The notes below the pieces were generated by a model. That model searched no databases and was not told where the DNA came from. It was given only the letters and a program-made list of their open reading frames with translations. Below are positions 23,488-35,566 of a stretch of 64,000 nt of DNA, one piece after another. The stretch's first letter is position 1. Each line of letters starts with the position of its first letter. The position numbers were made by a program, and so were the translations under genes. Source of the stretch: Rhodosorus marinus (lineage: Eukaryota; Rhodophyta; Stylonematophyceae; Stylonematales; Stylonemataceae); assembly GCA_029953675.1 (NCBI GenBank), contig JAMWBK010000010.1, positions 1,593,001 to 1,657,000 of the forward strand, read 5' to 3'.

Positions 23488-23982
23488 ACGGTACAGCTCG
23501 ACGTGCTAGCATCTCTTGCGCGTGTGGCGCAAACGATTGAAGACCGGATTCACGACGTAGAAGAATACTCTCATGAGTTTCGCCAGTCACTGCATCCAGC
23601 CCTTCTGGGTGGCCAGGTTCGCGATCAGTTGGACGATGACTTCCTTCGCCGCCTTTTGGCACCAACTGCTTCCGGAGTAATAACTTCATCCCTCATCTCG
23701 CGGGGCGAATCTGGAAGACACTGGGATCCTTCCAGCTTGTTCCGATCTGTTTGGGACAGGACTGAATTTCCTCCAGAGGGAACAGCATGTCGTAGTAGTC
23801 GAAGCTATTCTGGAATAGTTGGGTGTGCAGATGCCTCGGTGGAATGCTCCATCGGATTGTGGAATTGGAAGCTTTTCTGTAGGCGTATATATGTATATAG
23901 ATATATTTCAGGTGAGGCTTCGGTTTCCGTGGCGAACCTCGACGTTGCTAGTTGGCAAGCATGGCGGAGTTGTGGTTGCTGA
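23488..23982 (+). CDS. Possible coding exon of unknown function
   Basis: An open plus-strand frame of about 165 codons with no ATG at its head; it could begin at an acceptor (CTAG near 23484, or the ACAG near 23495). The first 70 codons look protein-like: a charged amphipathic stretch (VAQTIEDRIHDVEEYSHEFR) followed by RDQLDDDFLRRLLAPTASG. The distal third is low quality. It may be an exon of a separate gene or a 5' exon of the downstream HEAT gene. No domain was recognised, so no function is given. Confidence 0.25.
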   Translation, partial: TVQLDVLASLARVAQTIEDRIHDVEEYSHEFRQSLHPALLGGQVRDQLDDDFLRRLLAPTASGVITSSLISRGESGRHWDPSSLFRSVWDRTEFPPEGTACRSSRSYSGIVGCADASVECSIGLWNWKLFCRRIYVYRYISGEASVSVANLDVASWQAWRSCGC

Positions 23983-24033
23983 AATTTCAGTTTTCTCGAA
24001 TCAATTCATGACCACCCCAGAGGTTAACTTCAA

Positions 24034-27010
24034 ATGGATATTAAAGAGTGGATGAATTTGGTCACCGATCGCACGCACCTGGCGAGGGAGCGCGCGTTGT
24101 CACAGCTGTCTTCTTTGTTGCCGGGTCTAGGCGCGGAAGCAACAAAGGATCTCATTGAAGCCGTTACATCGGAGCTCGGTCAGCAAGCTTCGTGGGAAGG
24201 AATTTCCGGACTGTTCCTCGCGTCCAGGGAGATTCTCCTTGTAGCAGGCCTTCAAAGCGTGGCGCATGATTTCGCAAGATTTATGCTGCCGCGGGCAGTG
24301 GAGGGTCTGACTCATGAGGAGGTTCGGTTGCGAACAGTAAGCCGTTATCGCGTCTATCATCCTTGTTGAAGCAATCCAGAGAGAGACTCAACCTTGGGAG
24401 GTCAACCGCGGCTTTCAGGCAGCAGGGGAATTGCTGGGTGGGTGCGGCCACGTTTTACTCCAGGAAGCATGGGAATCATCTTCGGCGAGTTTGCTCGCCA
24501 TCGTCGATCGGAATTTTGAATTGGATGATAAGCAAAGGGGGATGCAGGCGTCTCGCGTGGTAAGCAAGGATTTCCGGAACGCGCAACGTACAACTAGCGC
24601 TTAGGTGTGCGTCTTGGTGGCAGTTGATATGGATGGATTCTCATCTGATCAAGCCTTGGAGGGACTCATTTTCAAGTTTCCCAGCGACTTGGTCTGAATT
24701 TCCACTTTGGTGCTCAACTAGGTTGAACAGTCGTTTGGTTTGAAGAAAACTACTGATCTCGTACATGAATCGGAGGGATGGAGGAACTTAGATACAACTC
24801 TCGCGGCATGTGTTCATCTCATGAATGCATGCGGAGAACTGGTGAGGGTTTATCATAATCTCTCTGGCCGTGTTGTTTTCTTTCTCCGCCCAGGCCCCTT
24901 AACAATGTGCCACGCTGTTTGGGTATTCAGGTCATGTGTGATGCAAATACTGAGAGACTCACATCTTTCACGTTGCGAGCTCGAGACCATCCCAACAGAT
25001 TCATGCGCGAGACTTCGCTGAAATTGCTGACTTCTTTAATTGACGGCTCCTTCAAGTCTGACGAATTGTCGCTGACTGTCGGAAAGACTGAGGAGCTCGC
25101 ACTAAAAATGTCCAAGTCGATTGCAAAAGGCCTGGAGGACAATTGGAGCCAAGTACGGTAAGCTCATGATGCGAGGACAGCCTGAAACGCAGTTGCAAAA
25201 AAAGCGAAATTCACGGGAACTCAACTCGGCTTACGATCCCCGTCGGGGTTAGTTATGCTGCTTCTGTGTGCGTTCGTCACTTGCTAGCCTTCTCGCCTGT
25301 CCACGTGAGGGAACGTCTTTTCCCGTTGTTAATCCCGCGAATGTGTTTGAACCGACATTACGTCGCCGAAGGGGTACGGCTCTACTCGCAGGTATGGCAA
25401 CCCTCGACAATCGGGGATCTTCGAGCACGTCTTTTTCGGATGTCACGGTTTGGATCAGGATTCTTTGCCCTAGCCCGAGGTACTAGCCAATTTTGTGATC
25501 GACTGAATGCCTTTTTTTTCCCCGGCGTCGAAACTAGGAAACTTGGAGGACATTTCTCGGACAACGCGGTAGGGAGTTACTCGTCGAGAATTTCTCTGAG
25601 ACGGTTGCATATTACGAAACGCAATGCGAAGCAGATAATCACGCAGTTCGCGAGGCTGCGTGTCAAGGGTTTGCGGAGCTTAGTACGCGCATTGACGAAG
25701 CATGTGTTATACCGGAGGTAAACACCTTGAGACCTTTGGTTGCTTGTTTCTTATCGGTACAGGGCGAAGTTGCGCGTCAGCAGGTGGATCTTCGTCGTAA
25801 CCGCGGAACGCTAAGCATCTTACTCTGCGGATTGCATGCTCAGGTTAAGCGCATCCTCAGCGCCCTCATCATTTGCTTCAGAGATGAGAGCTGGCCAGTG
25901 CGCGATTGCGCATGTACAGCCTCGTCAACTATTACTGTCAGGTTTCCGCAAGAGGTAGAAGCTACCTCTCTGCTGCCGGTACTTGTCGATTTGTGGTAAT
26001 GCTTAAAACCAATGACACCCGTGCAAGTGAGAAGCTTATGTTACCGTTGCTTTCGTTAGGTTTTCGCACGTCGCTGACAATGTTCCAAGCGTCCGGGAAA
26101 ACTCTGCCATGTCTTTAGCAGATGCGGCTGGAGCTTACGGAGAGTCGCATCCCATATGCGGGACTTTTGTCGTTAGGGATCTTTGTCTTGGGGTGATTCA
26201 CTCTGTTGAGTCGCAGCCACAGGACTCGACCAGGTGAGTTGCACAATACGACTGAACGCGTCTATTAAACGCTACGCACGATCTGTGCTACAACGTCTGG
26301 CGAGGGATGGACCTGCAAGCTCTTTACTGTGCGGGCTTTCGCAGACTGATAACTTATTGTTTTTATCGTGCTGAAATGACTTCAACAGGAGCCTGTTAAA
26401 AGAGGATTCACATTTTGGGGCTGCTTACAAACTGGCTAGGGACAATGACCCAGAGCTTCACACAGACAAAACTTTGTATTCATGTGGATCCCTTGCCCCG
26501 AAGCTTAGAAAAGGCGGTTGCATGGACCATGGCTTCCGTAGGAATAAGGTTAGTTATCCAAGCGACGTATGGTGCACTGTCTTCTCCTCACGTGTTTCGC
26601 TGGGCGACACGCTGACATGTGATGCATACGCTCTTGTCATTCAACTACCTGTGTTCGTCCAGGAGCCATGGGAGGAGTCCGATGGCGCACTACGTCTTTG
26701 GGGGCGGTTAACAGCGGTTTCCCCGACAGCTGGAGACCAAATGTTTGAAGATGTTGTGCAACTGGCCAGCCTGGATTTGCGCTTTGCCCATGCTCCTTAT
26801 TTACTAGAGACTTTATGGAGACAAGTGGCAGCATGCGTAGGTGTTCTCAACGTGGACCTCGTTTCAAAGTCCCTTCCGGCTCTTGCCAGGGCAATGAAAA
26901 CAAGCGAGGCAAGTGGTCATAGACTGACCGAAGCGGCAGCTTACAGGGCAGAGGACGCGTTGAAGCGTAAACTCGGCGAAGAGGCAGTGAGGATTGCGTT
27001 AGCGTTCTAG
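24034..27010 (+). CDS. Large HEAT/ARM-repeat protein, conserved eukaryotic family of unknown role
   Basis: At least twelve short exons. ATG 24034 gives MDIKEWMNLVTDRTHLARER. Exons join in phase, for example VRLRT to RETQPWEVNRGFQAAGELLG, GLEDNWSQVR to YAASVCVRHLLAF, LLIPRMCLNRHYVAEGVRLY to SQETWRTFLGQRGRELLVEN, then ADNHAVREAACQGFAEL, SVRENSAMSLADAAGAYGES, and finally the block LYSCGSLAPKLRKGGCMDHG ahead of EPWEESDGALRLW. From memory, these blocks recur in an uncharacterised ARM-repeat family of plants and protists. The alternating paired helices (VRxAA, VREAAC) are typical of HEAT solenoids, which serve as scaffolds. No catalytic motif is seen. The stop is at 27008-27010, with a candidate AATAAA at 27143. 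A long intron-like stretch (25380-25540) carries open but meaningless frames. Confidence 0.85.
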
Positions 27011-27142
27011 GAAAACGGATCATCTTCTGCGCCCAGCTCGTGAGTGCTTCGTTCGCAAACGAACCCAAAGCCCAGCCTTGTGAAGCGTGCGTAATTAATC
27101 AGCGTTTGCTCTTCACTTTACAAGAATATGTTTGAGATGATC

Positions 27143-27148
27143 AATAAA
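27143..27148 (+). terminator. Candidate polyadenylation signal
   Basis: AATAAA 133 bases after the HEAT gene stop, in the short gap between two convergent genes. Position and hexamer fit a poly(A) signal; whether this organism uses AATAAA is not known from the window. Confidence 0.35.
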
Positions 27149-27223
27149 TGTATACACACACAAACTGATGTGATTGACACGGTTGCCCCTTGGCAATGCC
27201 CATTCTCCAGAGAAGAATTAATG

Positions 27224-30200
27224 CTAATAACCGTCAGCTTCTACAAGACTAGAACTCGTTGCACCCCCGTCGCTGTCATCGCTGAAACCTGAAGCCACAA
27301 ACTTCAGTCTCTCCGCTTCATCACTATTTCCCTCCGAAGCTTCCAGAGCTGCGTACAAATTCCAGCACACGGAATTTGATGGGTTCACTTCAATGCCTTT
27401 CTGATAAAGCTCACGAGCGCGCTCGACGTATCCGCAATCCTCTTCCATTTTGCCCCAGGCCGAATAAACGGGGGCAGAGTCCTTGGGCGAAGCCCTAAAT
27501 CAAAAAAAAGGGAGTTCATTACTTACAAATTCGTCTAACGTACAAGACCATCATCGAAAACAGTCCTTGCCCTATTCGTACCTTGCGCCAGCATCGAACA
27601 GTCTCCTCGCTTCGTCGTAGTCGGATTTGTCCCTCTTCAACACCGCATACGCCTGATACAACTGTGCGCAATTCGGAACTTCTTCGATGGCAGCTTGCAA
27701 GATATCCTGAGCCTATTCAGGGTTGGAGAAGGTTAGCAGCGGTCACACCAGCCCCCTCACGTTGACATTTCCCCGAACCCAATCAACATCCACTCGCACG
27801 CCTCCCGCATACTCCTCAAGTAATTTTGTGAACCAAGATATCGTAGGCTTCTTACCTCATCTATGTTCCCTGCATCTGCCTCCAAGACAGCCCAAGTCTG
27901 CCATACTGGCCAACCATCCCTCACATTTACAATCGTCGTGGCTTCGCGCAGGATACGTCTAGCTGCTTGAAATCCGAGTCCGTGGGGTTCCTTGGCTTCT
28001 AGCAGGGCCAAAGACTGGTAGCTAAGCGCATGTTTGCTGTCTACCACCAATGCTTTGCGAAAATAGTCCCTCGCCAGGTCTAGATGACCCCGACTCCGGT
28101 ATAACATTCCCAGCGCATGCCAACATACAGGGTCTCCTTCATCAAGCTTCCCAGCTTGTTTGTATAACCGTTCTGCAGCATCAAGGTTCCCTTCTCGAAA
28201 CTCTGCAGCTCCCTGCGGCGTGAACGAATCAGTCAGGTAAAGTGCTCAACAAAACGGAGATCTTCAACAAAATTCGGCACTGCAAAGTTCCTCAGTATTG
28301 TTCCAGCTTGACAAGTGAAGGCTTGCAAAAGTTGCCAAAAGCTCTGAATTGATGTGTACATAATGCTGGCCGGCAGACACATACCCACGCATGCCACGCC
28401 AACGCAAACTTAGGGTCAACCGACGTCGCTTTCTTGAATAGGTCCCGAGCAACGCCAACATTACCCGCCTGTCGAGCTTCGACAACTGCGTAAGATACAT
28501 ATAAAGCCGCGTTTCTCGGATCCATGCTAATTCCCTTCTCGAACAGGTCTCGTGCAGTTTGAAGATTGCGCTGCTGAGCCTCCAAGAGCGCTGCTGATTG
28601 CCACAAAGATCCATTATGAGGATCCGCCTCGTACGCCTTGCCGTATAGCTCACGAGCTGTCGAGATATCCCCCTGCCTCTCCTCCAGCTGACCCCATGCC
28701 TGCGCCGGGGAAGGTCGTAAGTTTGACGGAAATGCGGGAGTATAGAGCAAATAGCTCTCAGAGCTCAGTAATTACCTGATATAGCGGTGAGAATCCTTTA
28801 TTCTGATCAAGTCCTTGCCTGTAGACCACGCGTGCGCGGTCAATGTCTCCCACTTCACGGTCGAGAACCCGTCCCCAGGTCATGAACCTGCAAGACAAGG
28901 GTCATGTTATAGTTAAGCATGTAGATGGCAAAGAACACTCACCCGGATGGGTGTGAAATTCGTTCAGGTCGGGTCAGAGCAGCGCCACTTACAAGAAGGG
29001 TACACGGAGGTTCTTCCTGGAGGCAACTTCAGCTGCTCGCTCGAAAATTGTACACGACTCCTCAAGATTTCCAGTTTCCTTCTCAAGTAGGGCCCAAGAC
29101 GTCCAAGTCGAAATGTAGCTCTCGTCTGCCCCAATGGCTTTTTCGAAAGCAATTCTTGCCCTGTTTGGGTCTCCACAACGCCTTTCCTCCAGGCCCAACC
29201 TGAGTTCACATAGGTGACCGCTTTGAGCGTAAAACGGACAGCAGCCAACTTGCTCTGGGGTGACGGTACGACAATGAACACGTTCAGGGCTTACCAGTGG
29301 TACAGCTTCGGGTGTGTTGACTGTGGGACGGATCTAATGGCTTTGTCGTATACAGCCCGCATTGCAGCTAGACCGTTCTCTTTCATGGAAACATCCGCCA
29401 AATCCCTCCACGCATGTGCATTGCTCGGATCTTTCTTTGTGGCAGTGATACATCTCTCTCGACATAGCTTGAAATCTCCCGCTCTCATTGCCAGCGCCGC
29501 CATTTCTCTAAGCGCATCGCACTGTACTCGCTTCACCTCTCGGTACTGCCTCATGGGCAACGTATGTTCCCTAGCAGAAGCTGCGAGGACATCGGCAAAC
29601 TCCCGCTATTAAGTACTGCGAGACGACTTACTCGGAGCAACCGGATACACACAAAACTACCAAAGACACTGGACCGCGGGTATGTACTCACCCTGGGATG
29701 CCTTCTCTAGGAGCTCGCACGCTCTCGAATCTGCCTGTGCGCTCATTTCCATTCTTCCCCACGCAAGCCAAAGCCTTGGGTCACTTGGCTGTGCAGAAAC
29801 AGCTCTCTGGAAAGCGTCCCGGGCTTGATTGAAGTTACGCTGTCGAGTTTCGAGCTCGGCTGTTCCCACAACAGATAGTATATTCCAGCATCAGTAGGAA
29901 GCACAAGCGCAGAGAGGAATTCAACCGATCCCATGTCCCTTCAACGCTGTCACATACCAATAGCTCTCCAGATTCCTGCGTCACGAGGTGAGATTGAGGT
30001 TCCTCTCCCCAGGATAAGCCCAGCTTCCTTAGAATTCCCTTGCTTGACCTCGAGCAAAGCCCATGCATGCAGAGCCTGCAGTACATTGAAAAAGAAAGCC
30101 TAGATTCAACTACCCCAATTGTGGGAGCATGACGGGAGCTGGGCGCGTCGTTCTTCCATCCAGGAAACAACCGACGCACAGGTATGGTTAAGTCCTCCAT

Positions 30201-31703
30201 ACCTTGATGATTTCTGCATCCCCGAATCGGGCAGGACGACCAGCGAGTATGGAGTAGTACTCCCGCGCCTTGCCTATGTTTCCCTCGCGTGCTTCTAACG
30301 ATCCCAGTGCTCTCAATACCAAGCCTGAAGTGTTCTTCTCCGCTCGTTCTGCGCTCTGTATCTCTGCTTGAAGAATTCTGCTCTCGCAACATGATCAAAT
30401 GAAAATTAATCACACTGAGTTCCTGAAAGATTCGGGTCAAAGGGTTGTGAATTGCTTACAAGCGAGCTTCGGCGGGACCTTCTAAATTTTCCACTACTTT
30501 CGCAAGCATCACTCTAATTTCAGAGCTGCCAGGATTGCGCTTTAAAGCTTCGCGGAGAATGCTGCAAGCATTCGTGTCCGAGCCTATCTGCCTCTCTAGC
30601 TCCGCGTAGTTGAGCCACGACCTGGGCTCGTGCGGTGATATCTGAGTTGCTCGTTCCCACTTGCCCCTCGCATCGTGTAAATGCCCTGTCACACGTTGAA
30701 GGCAGGAAGAGAGTGAGCAAGCACCACCAAAGATTTTTCTAGTCCTTGTACCTGCCTGATAGGAATCGTGATCATGACCTCGAACTCGTGAAACGAATTC
30801 GCGGTGATAATCGGCTTAGATTTGAGTGGACAGGCTGCAACCACACAGCTTACCCTGTTTTTGCTCAAAATTCCCCCAAGCTCGCCAAACAGCTGCGTGC
30901 TTGCTCGCCTTGCGCGCCCCTTTCTCAAAGGTCTCGTGCGCCATCTCATTCTTGCCAATTTCCTCGTAATGGTTGGCGAGAGCTACATAAAGCGGACCGT
31001 GTTTATCGTCATCAGTCAGTCCTTCCTCTAGTAGAGATATGACCTTATCCTTATTGCGTAATGGCGATGAAATGGATCAGTATCACGGCAACACGCAGAG
31101 TGGAAACTTCACGAGCAAGTGCGCACTTGTTCACAGGATTTGCTGCGCTTAGCTCACCGAATTTGAACGCGATGTCTCTTTGAGAAGCAAAGCCTTGGCT
31201 TGAAAAATTGCGGCGCGGCTACCAGGCTCGCATTTGCGAATGGCTTCAGCGAACACAGCGTCAGCCTTTCCCTGACTACCCTCCCGCCAGTAAACCATAC
31301 CCAGCATGTGCCATAAGTAAGCGTTCCTCTCGTTATACTCCAACCCGCTCTCTGCAAAGCAAGAACGAAGAGGTTCACCAAGTCATTAGGCCGTTCCTCG
31401 TCCTGAGCGAATATTCCTTTCCCAGTCTTTCTTACTTAACGCCTGCCGCTTGCTCTCCGTGCTAATCTCCCTCTTTGCGATTTCCACCCACAGTTTCCCG
31501 TCGTTTGGTGTTTCTCGCGCTATTGCCCAAAGTTCAGGCAACTTCCTGTCCCTCCACGGTTTTGAAGAGTCGCCTCTCCGCTTGGGGAGAGAATTCCCTG
31601 GGGCCGGATCACCTTTCATTGAGTACTTTACGATTAACGGTCTCTGGCGACCTCCGCGGAGGTCCCGGACTGTACCCGAGCTACTGAGAAACGACATGCT
31701 CAT
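27224..31703 (-). CDS. HAT/TPR-repeat RNA-processing protein, Mbb1/HCF107-like
   Basis: A minus-strand gene of about 4.5 kb with many introns. ATG 31703 opens a Ser/Arg-rich N-terminus (MSMSFLSSSGTVRDLRGGR) with few acids, a plausible organellar presequence. After a unique segment (KLPELWAIARETPNDGKLW) the intron at about 31345-31428 joins in phase to LEYNERNAYLWHMLGMVYWR. The rest is a chain of about a dozen half-a-TPR (HAT) units, each about 34 residues with W/A/E/A/R positions: LYVALANHYEEIGKNEMAHE, WLNYAELERQIGSDTNAC, LWLAWGRMEMSAQADSRAC, LWQSAALLEAQQRNLQTARD, LYVSYAVVEARQAGNVGVAR and lastly CWNLYAALEASEGNSDEAER. HAT proteins bind RNA or RNP complexes. Without a PRP1_N domain, and with this N-terminus, the plastid psbB/psbH RNA factors Mbb1/HCF107 fit better than Prp6, but this is inference. 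Stop at 27224. Confidence 0.85.
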
Positions 31704-31989
31704 TCTCGACTATACACACTCTTTGCCCAACGGGCAGAACTTCAACTCTGCATCAACAGACAAATAGTATCCTCAACAGACGCAGGAAGAGTGTTTGCCT
31801 TTTCTGCGCGTACAATAGCAGAACTTGGCCCTCACGACTACCGCACTTCGCCTCCGAATTCTCCGCCCTTTGCCCTAACTCCCTTCGTGCGGAATCAGCC
31901 ATTCGCCACACACCATCCTCCTGGCTATTCCAGACTTTCTTGCGCCCGACAAATTGATATGGCAGTGGCGCAGGGGGGAGGAGGCATCA
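31704..31989. other. Promoter-side flank of the HAT-repeat gene
   Basis: About 290 bases between the HAT gene start and the first repeat sequence. No coding frame of note. It is the only non-repetitive DNA before the transposon nest and presumably carries the HAT gene promoter. Confidence 0.4.
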
Positions 31990-32975
31990 GGGATTAATTT
32001 ATTTGGCTTGTCATAGACCGTCCGATAATGGTTATCGGACGCGTCTGATAAGAGTTTTTTCCGGATAGACTATTGAAAACCAGTCTGAAATTAGGGGATG
32101 GCTAGTTGTAATTATTCAAAACAACGAGTCCGATTGCTGTCCGATGTTCAATCAACGCTAGTCTAATTGTTTCCCCCATAAATACTGAATGGAGTTTATT
32201 GGGGTATCAACCTGTCACTCTAATGCATTGAATTAGGATTACATCTGACTTCCACAGACTGTGATGCACGATGCACGCCCTGGTTTATCCGATAAAAAAA
32301 ATCCCGAGTGATTTTGTTGGTGACAACAAGCTCACTCTAGCGTTTAAACGCTGCGTTATTTGTGAACGCGCGTTCTCAGCGTCTTCTTTCTCGTTTCTCA
32401 CGGTAGCTAGGGTCTGAATAAACAGCTAGTGATGATGATACGCAATCTCATCATTTTCAGATTGCTCAAACAGGAGCAGATGAGCCAGGCAGTCTTTCTT
32501 AACATCAAGATTGTGGCTCAATCAATATTCAATGAAAAATATCGGACGTCAATTGTCCACACTTGACCCTCCGATATTATCGGAGACTGCCGCTCATTTT
32601 TTTATCGGGGGATTATGATTCATTGTTGATTGAAGAATATCGGACGTCAATCGGTCAAATATGGACCGACCGATATCGGACCGTCCGATAAATTTTCGAA
32701 GTGGATAGACTATTGACAAACAGTATAAAATTATTGGGTGTCTTAATATTCGCAAAAACAGGTCTGATCCGATAAATCAATCAACGTTGGTCTGATAATC
32801 AATCATCTCCGGTCCAGGCACTGAAATCATGTTTACTTCTTGGTATATGACGAGCTCTCACCATATCGTGAATCATGATCGCTTCTCGGCATGGAAGATA
32901 GGCTGCCGTTATCATGCAATGAATCATGACTACTTCTGAGCCGGACAGGCTGTCATAGCATTGGTCGAGCATTCG
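31990..32975. mobile_element. TCCGATA-rich repeat element, left part (interrupted copy A)
   Basis: A non-coding, AT-rich block dense in the heptamer TCCGATA and its complement, often paired as inverted repeats: GTCCGATAATGGTTATCGGAC at the left end, CCGATATTATCGG near 32570, CCGATATCGG near 32675. The last 150 bases (GAATCATGA...CTTCTCGGCATG...TGCAATGAATCATGA) match the sequence at 56700-56830. This copy stops at about 32975 where gypsy sequence begins, and its continuation reappears at 35567. No transposase was found, so it would be a non-autonomous element. Confidence 0.7.
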
Positions 32976-33983
32976 TCTGGTAAGAACTCAGGATCACGCC
33001 TACCCGCATCATAGCGCAGTTTTTGCACCTTTCTAGCATAAAGCATATTATTCCTGGCTACCATGTATTGATCTTGCTGTTGTCGTAGCAAGGCTTCCGC
33101 TGCATCAGGTAAAGGCGTAGGGGTAGCCTCTTCGGCGCGTGGTACGAATAATGTCTCTAGTAGGTTAGGGTTTCGCCCATATAAGAGCTCAAACGGTGAG
33201 TACTTACTGGCTTCAGAAATTTGTGTGTTATATACCAGGTCCGCCATGGGAAGATCAGAGGCCCATGTCGCTTGCTGCTCTTACATCGCAGATAGGTCTC
33301 CAAAGTCTGGTTAACTCGTTCTGCCGTCCATCCGTCTGGGGATGGTATGACGTACTTAAGTGAGTTTTTACCTTGAGCATCCTCATTAGTTGCTGCCAAA
33401 AGAGCCCGGTAAACTTGGAATCTCGATCGGAGACTATCGTCTGCGGTAAGCCTGCAAAACGCACCCAGTGTTCGAAAAACAGTTCTGCCGTCATACTGGC
33501 GTCTGCATCCGTCCTAGTCGCGACAAACTTCGCGTACTTCGAGAATCGGTCGATGATTACCAAGATTGCGTCATGTCCGGATTCCGTCATCGGGAGACTG
33601 ACAATAAAGTCCATCGAGATATCCTGTAACTTTGATTCTGGTACTGGCAGAGGTTGTAAAAACCCCTGAGCCGCCCTTAATGGTTTCTGACGCTGACATG
33701 TCTCACACTTCTGTATCAGGGACTGGACGTCGTCTCTTAAGGTCCGCCAATAATAACGCCGCTTCAACAGGTTGACCGTTTTATGAAGGCCAAAATGACC
33801 TCCGGTTGGTTCATCATCGTGTTTCCGCAGAAGTCCGAATTTTCGAAGCAGTCTACCCCGAAGCAGTAAAGTACGAGGAGTAGGGATTTCGTAGGAAGCA
33901 AGACATTTTATACAAACATCATCGCGTTTGTGTGCCGTGAAAATTCGTACCGGACTTACTGCGGAAACTCCATGATGAACCAA
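32976..33983 (-). pseudogene. Ty3/gypsy integrase fragment, minus copy
   Basis: Minus-strand remnant of a gypsy polyprotein. It carries the integrase zinc finger (HFGLHKTVNLLKRRYYW...CETCQRQK, the H-x-x-C-x-x-C part) and the catalytic core with the DDE-type residues (SMDFIVSLPM; SDRDSKFTG). A one-base deletion at about 33330, relative to the plus copy (ACGGCAG for ACAGACAG), shifts the frame behind HPQTDG. The copy is truncated near 32976 inside the C-terminal domain. It is one arm of a large inverted repeat with 33972-34810. Confidence 0.88.
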
Positions 33984-35264
33984 CCGGAGGTCATTTTGGC
34001 CTTCATAAAACGGTCAACCTGTTGAAGCGGCGTTATTATTGGCGGACCTTAAGAGACGACGTCCAGTCCCTGATACAGAAGTGTGACAGCGTCAGAAACC
34101 ATTAAGGGCGGCTCAGGGGTTTTTACAACCTCTGCCAGTACCAGAATCAAAGTTACAGGATATCTCGATGGACTTTATTGTCAGTCTCCCGATGACGGAA
34201 TCCGGACATGACGCAATCTTGGTAATCGTCGACCGATTCTCGAAGTACGCGAAGTTTGTCGCGACTAGGACGGATGCAGACGCCAGTATGACGGCAGAAC
34301 TGTTTTTCGAACACTGGGTGCGTTTTGCAGGCTTACCGCAGACGATAGTCTCCGATCGAGATTCCAAGTTTACCGGGCTCTTTTGGCAGCAACTAATGAG
34401 GATGCTCAAGGTAAAAACTCACTTAAGTACGTCATACCATCCCCAGACGGATGGACAGACAGAACGAGTTAACCAGACTTTGGAGACCTATCTGCGATGT
34501 AAGAGTAGCAAGCGACATGGGCCTCTGATCTTCCCATGGCGGACCTGGTATATAATACACAAATTTCTGAAGCCAGTAAGTACTCACCGTTTGAGCTCTT
34601 CTATGGGCGAAACCCTAACCTACCAGAGACATTATTCGTACCACGCGCCGAAGAGGCTACCCCTTCGCCTTTACCTGATGCAGCCTAAGCCTTGCTACGA
34701 CAACAGCAAGATCAATACACGGTAGCCAGGAATAATATACTTTATGCTAAAAAGGTGCAAAAACTGCGCTATGATGCGGGTAGGCGTGATCCTGAGTTCT
34801 TACCAGACGAGTTGGTGTTATTGGCAACAACAAACCTGCCGCTGCGGGACCCGAAACCTTTCAGACCGCGCTACATCGGACCCTTCAGAATCACGCGAAA
34901 GGTGAATGACGTAGCCTATACCTTGCAGTTACCAGCCGAGATGAACATACATCCCACGTTCCATGTCTCCCTGCTGAAGAAATTTCGGGGAACCCCCGAC
35001 AACGTTCAACTCAAAATACCCGATTGTGCAGCTGAAGTAACAGGAGGCGAAATCAAATCCGTGCTTGGTCATCGGATGAAACCAGAGGGAACCAGCGAAT
35101 ATATGGTTTACTTCGAGGGTGAAACTGTAGCTTATGCTCGATGGATTGCAGCTCATCAGTTGCCACAAACCACTGCTACAAAAAAGCAAATTCGCTACTA
35201 CATGAACTTTCATCGTGCTGCTGAATCTGCCCGACACCGCGCTTCTTCGGTGGGAGGGATGTGA
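33972..35264 (+). pseudogene. Ty3/gypsy integrase fragment, plus copy, with C-terminal domain
   Basis: Same family as the minus copy but running the other way. It starts abruptly within the zinc finger at GGHFGLHKTV. A short deletion near 34091 removes the second half of the CxxC finger and breaks the frame. The core then reads on from MDFIVSLPM through SDRDSKFTG and HPQTDG. A further shift follows, then a frame (34692-35264) with the integrase C-terminal region FRPRYIGPFRITRKVNDVAY and a chromodomain-like tail (EGTSEYMVYFEGE). That order places it in the chromovirus side of Ty3/gypsy. Not functional as it stands. Confidence 0.88.
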
Positions 35265-35566
35265 CGTCTCCACCTTCCAGCAATGTCCGGCTATGCAAAA
35301 TTATGCTCGGGCTGTGCCAAAATCTCTGGAGGTGCAACACCCTTTTGATTTTAATAGTTATTGCACATCCCGATGGAGCAAGAGTATAAGTGCGATGGGC
35401 AAACTCGATATTTCCCAGGTTAGCTGGAGAGAGAAAAAAGGATATAGGAGGAAAAAGGATAGAATTGGAATATATTACCTAATTAGGGAGTAATTAGGGG
35501 GGAATAAACCCGGAAATCTGGAGTAATTGAGTGAATATCCAGCTGGCAGTTTGAGACGTAAAAGAG
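35265..35566 (+). mobile_element. Putative LTR of the plus-strand gypsy fragment
   Basis: The integrase frame ends in GGAGGGATGTGACGTC, and the 3' LTR of the neighbouring element opens in the same way (GGAGATGTCACGTC). The next 300 bases are non-coding and end where the TCCGATA element resumes (CAAAAACCAC at about 35567). I infer a single 3' LTR; no second LTR is present to define its limits. Confidence 0.5.

Noticed and set aside
25266-25721. 151-codon plus frame inside the HEAT gene
   Set aside because: Its first part is the real exon, but the middle (25386-25530) is intron; the correct continuation is another frame beginning at the acceptor before the ETWRTFLG codons.
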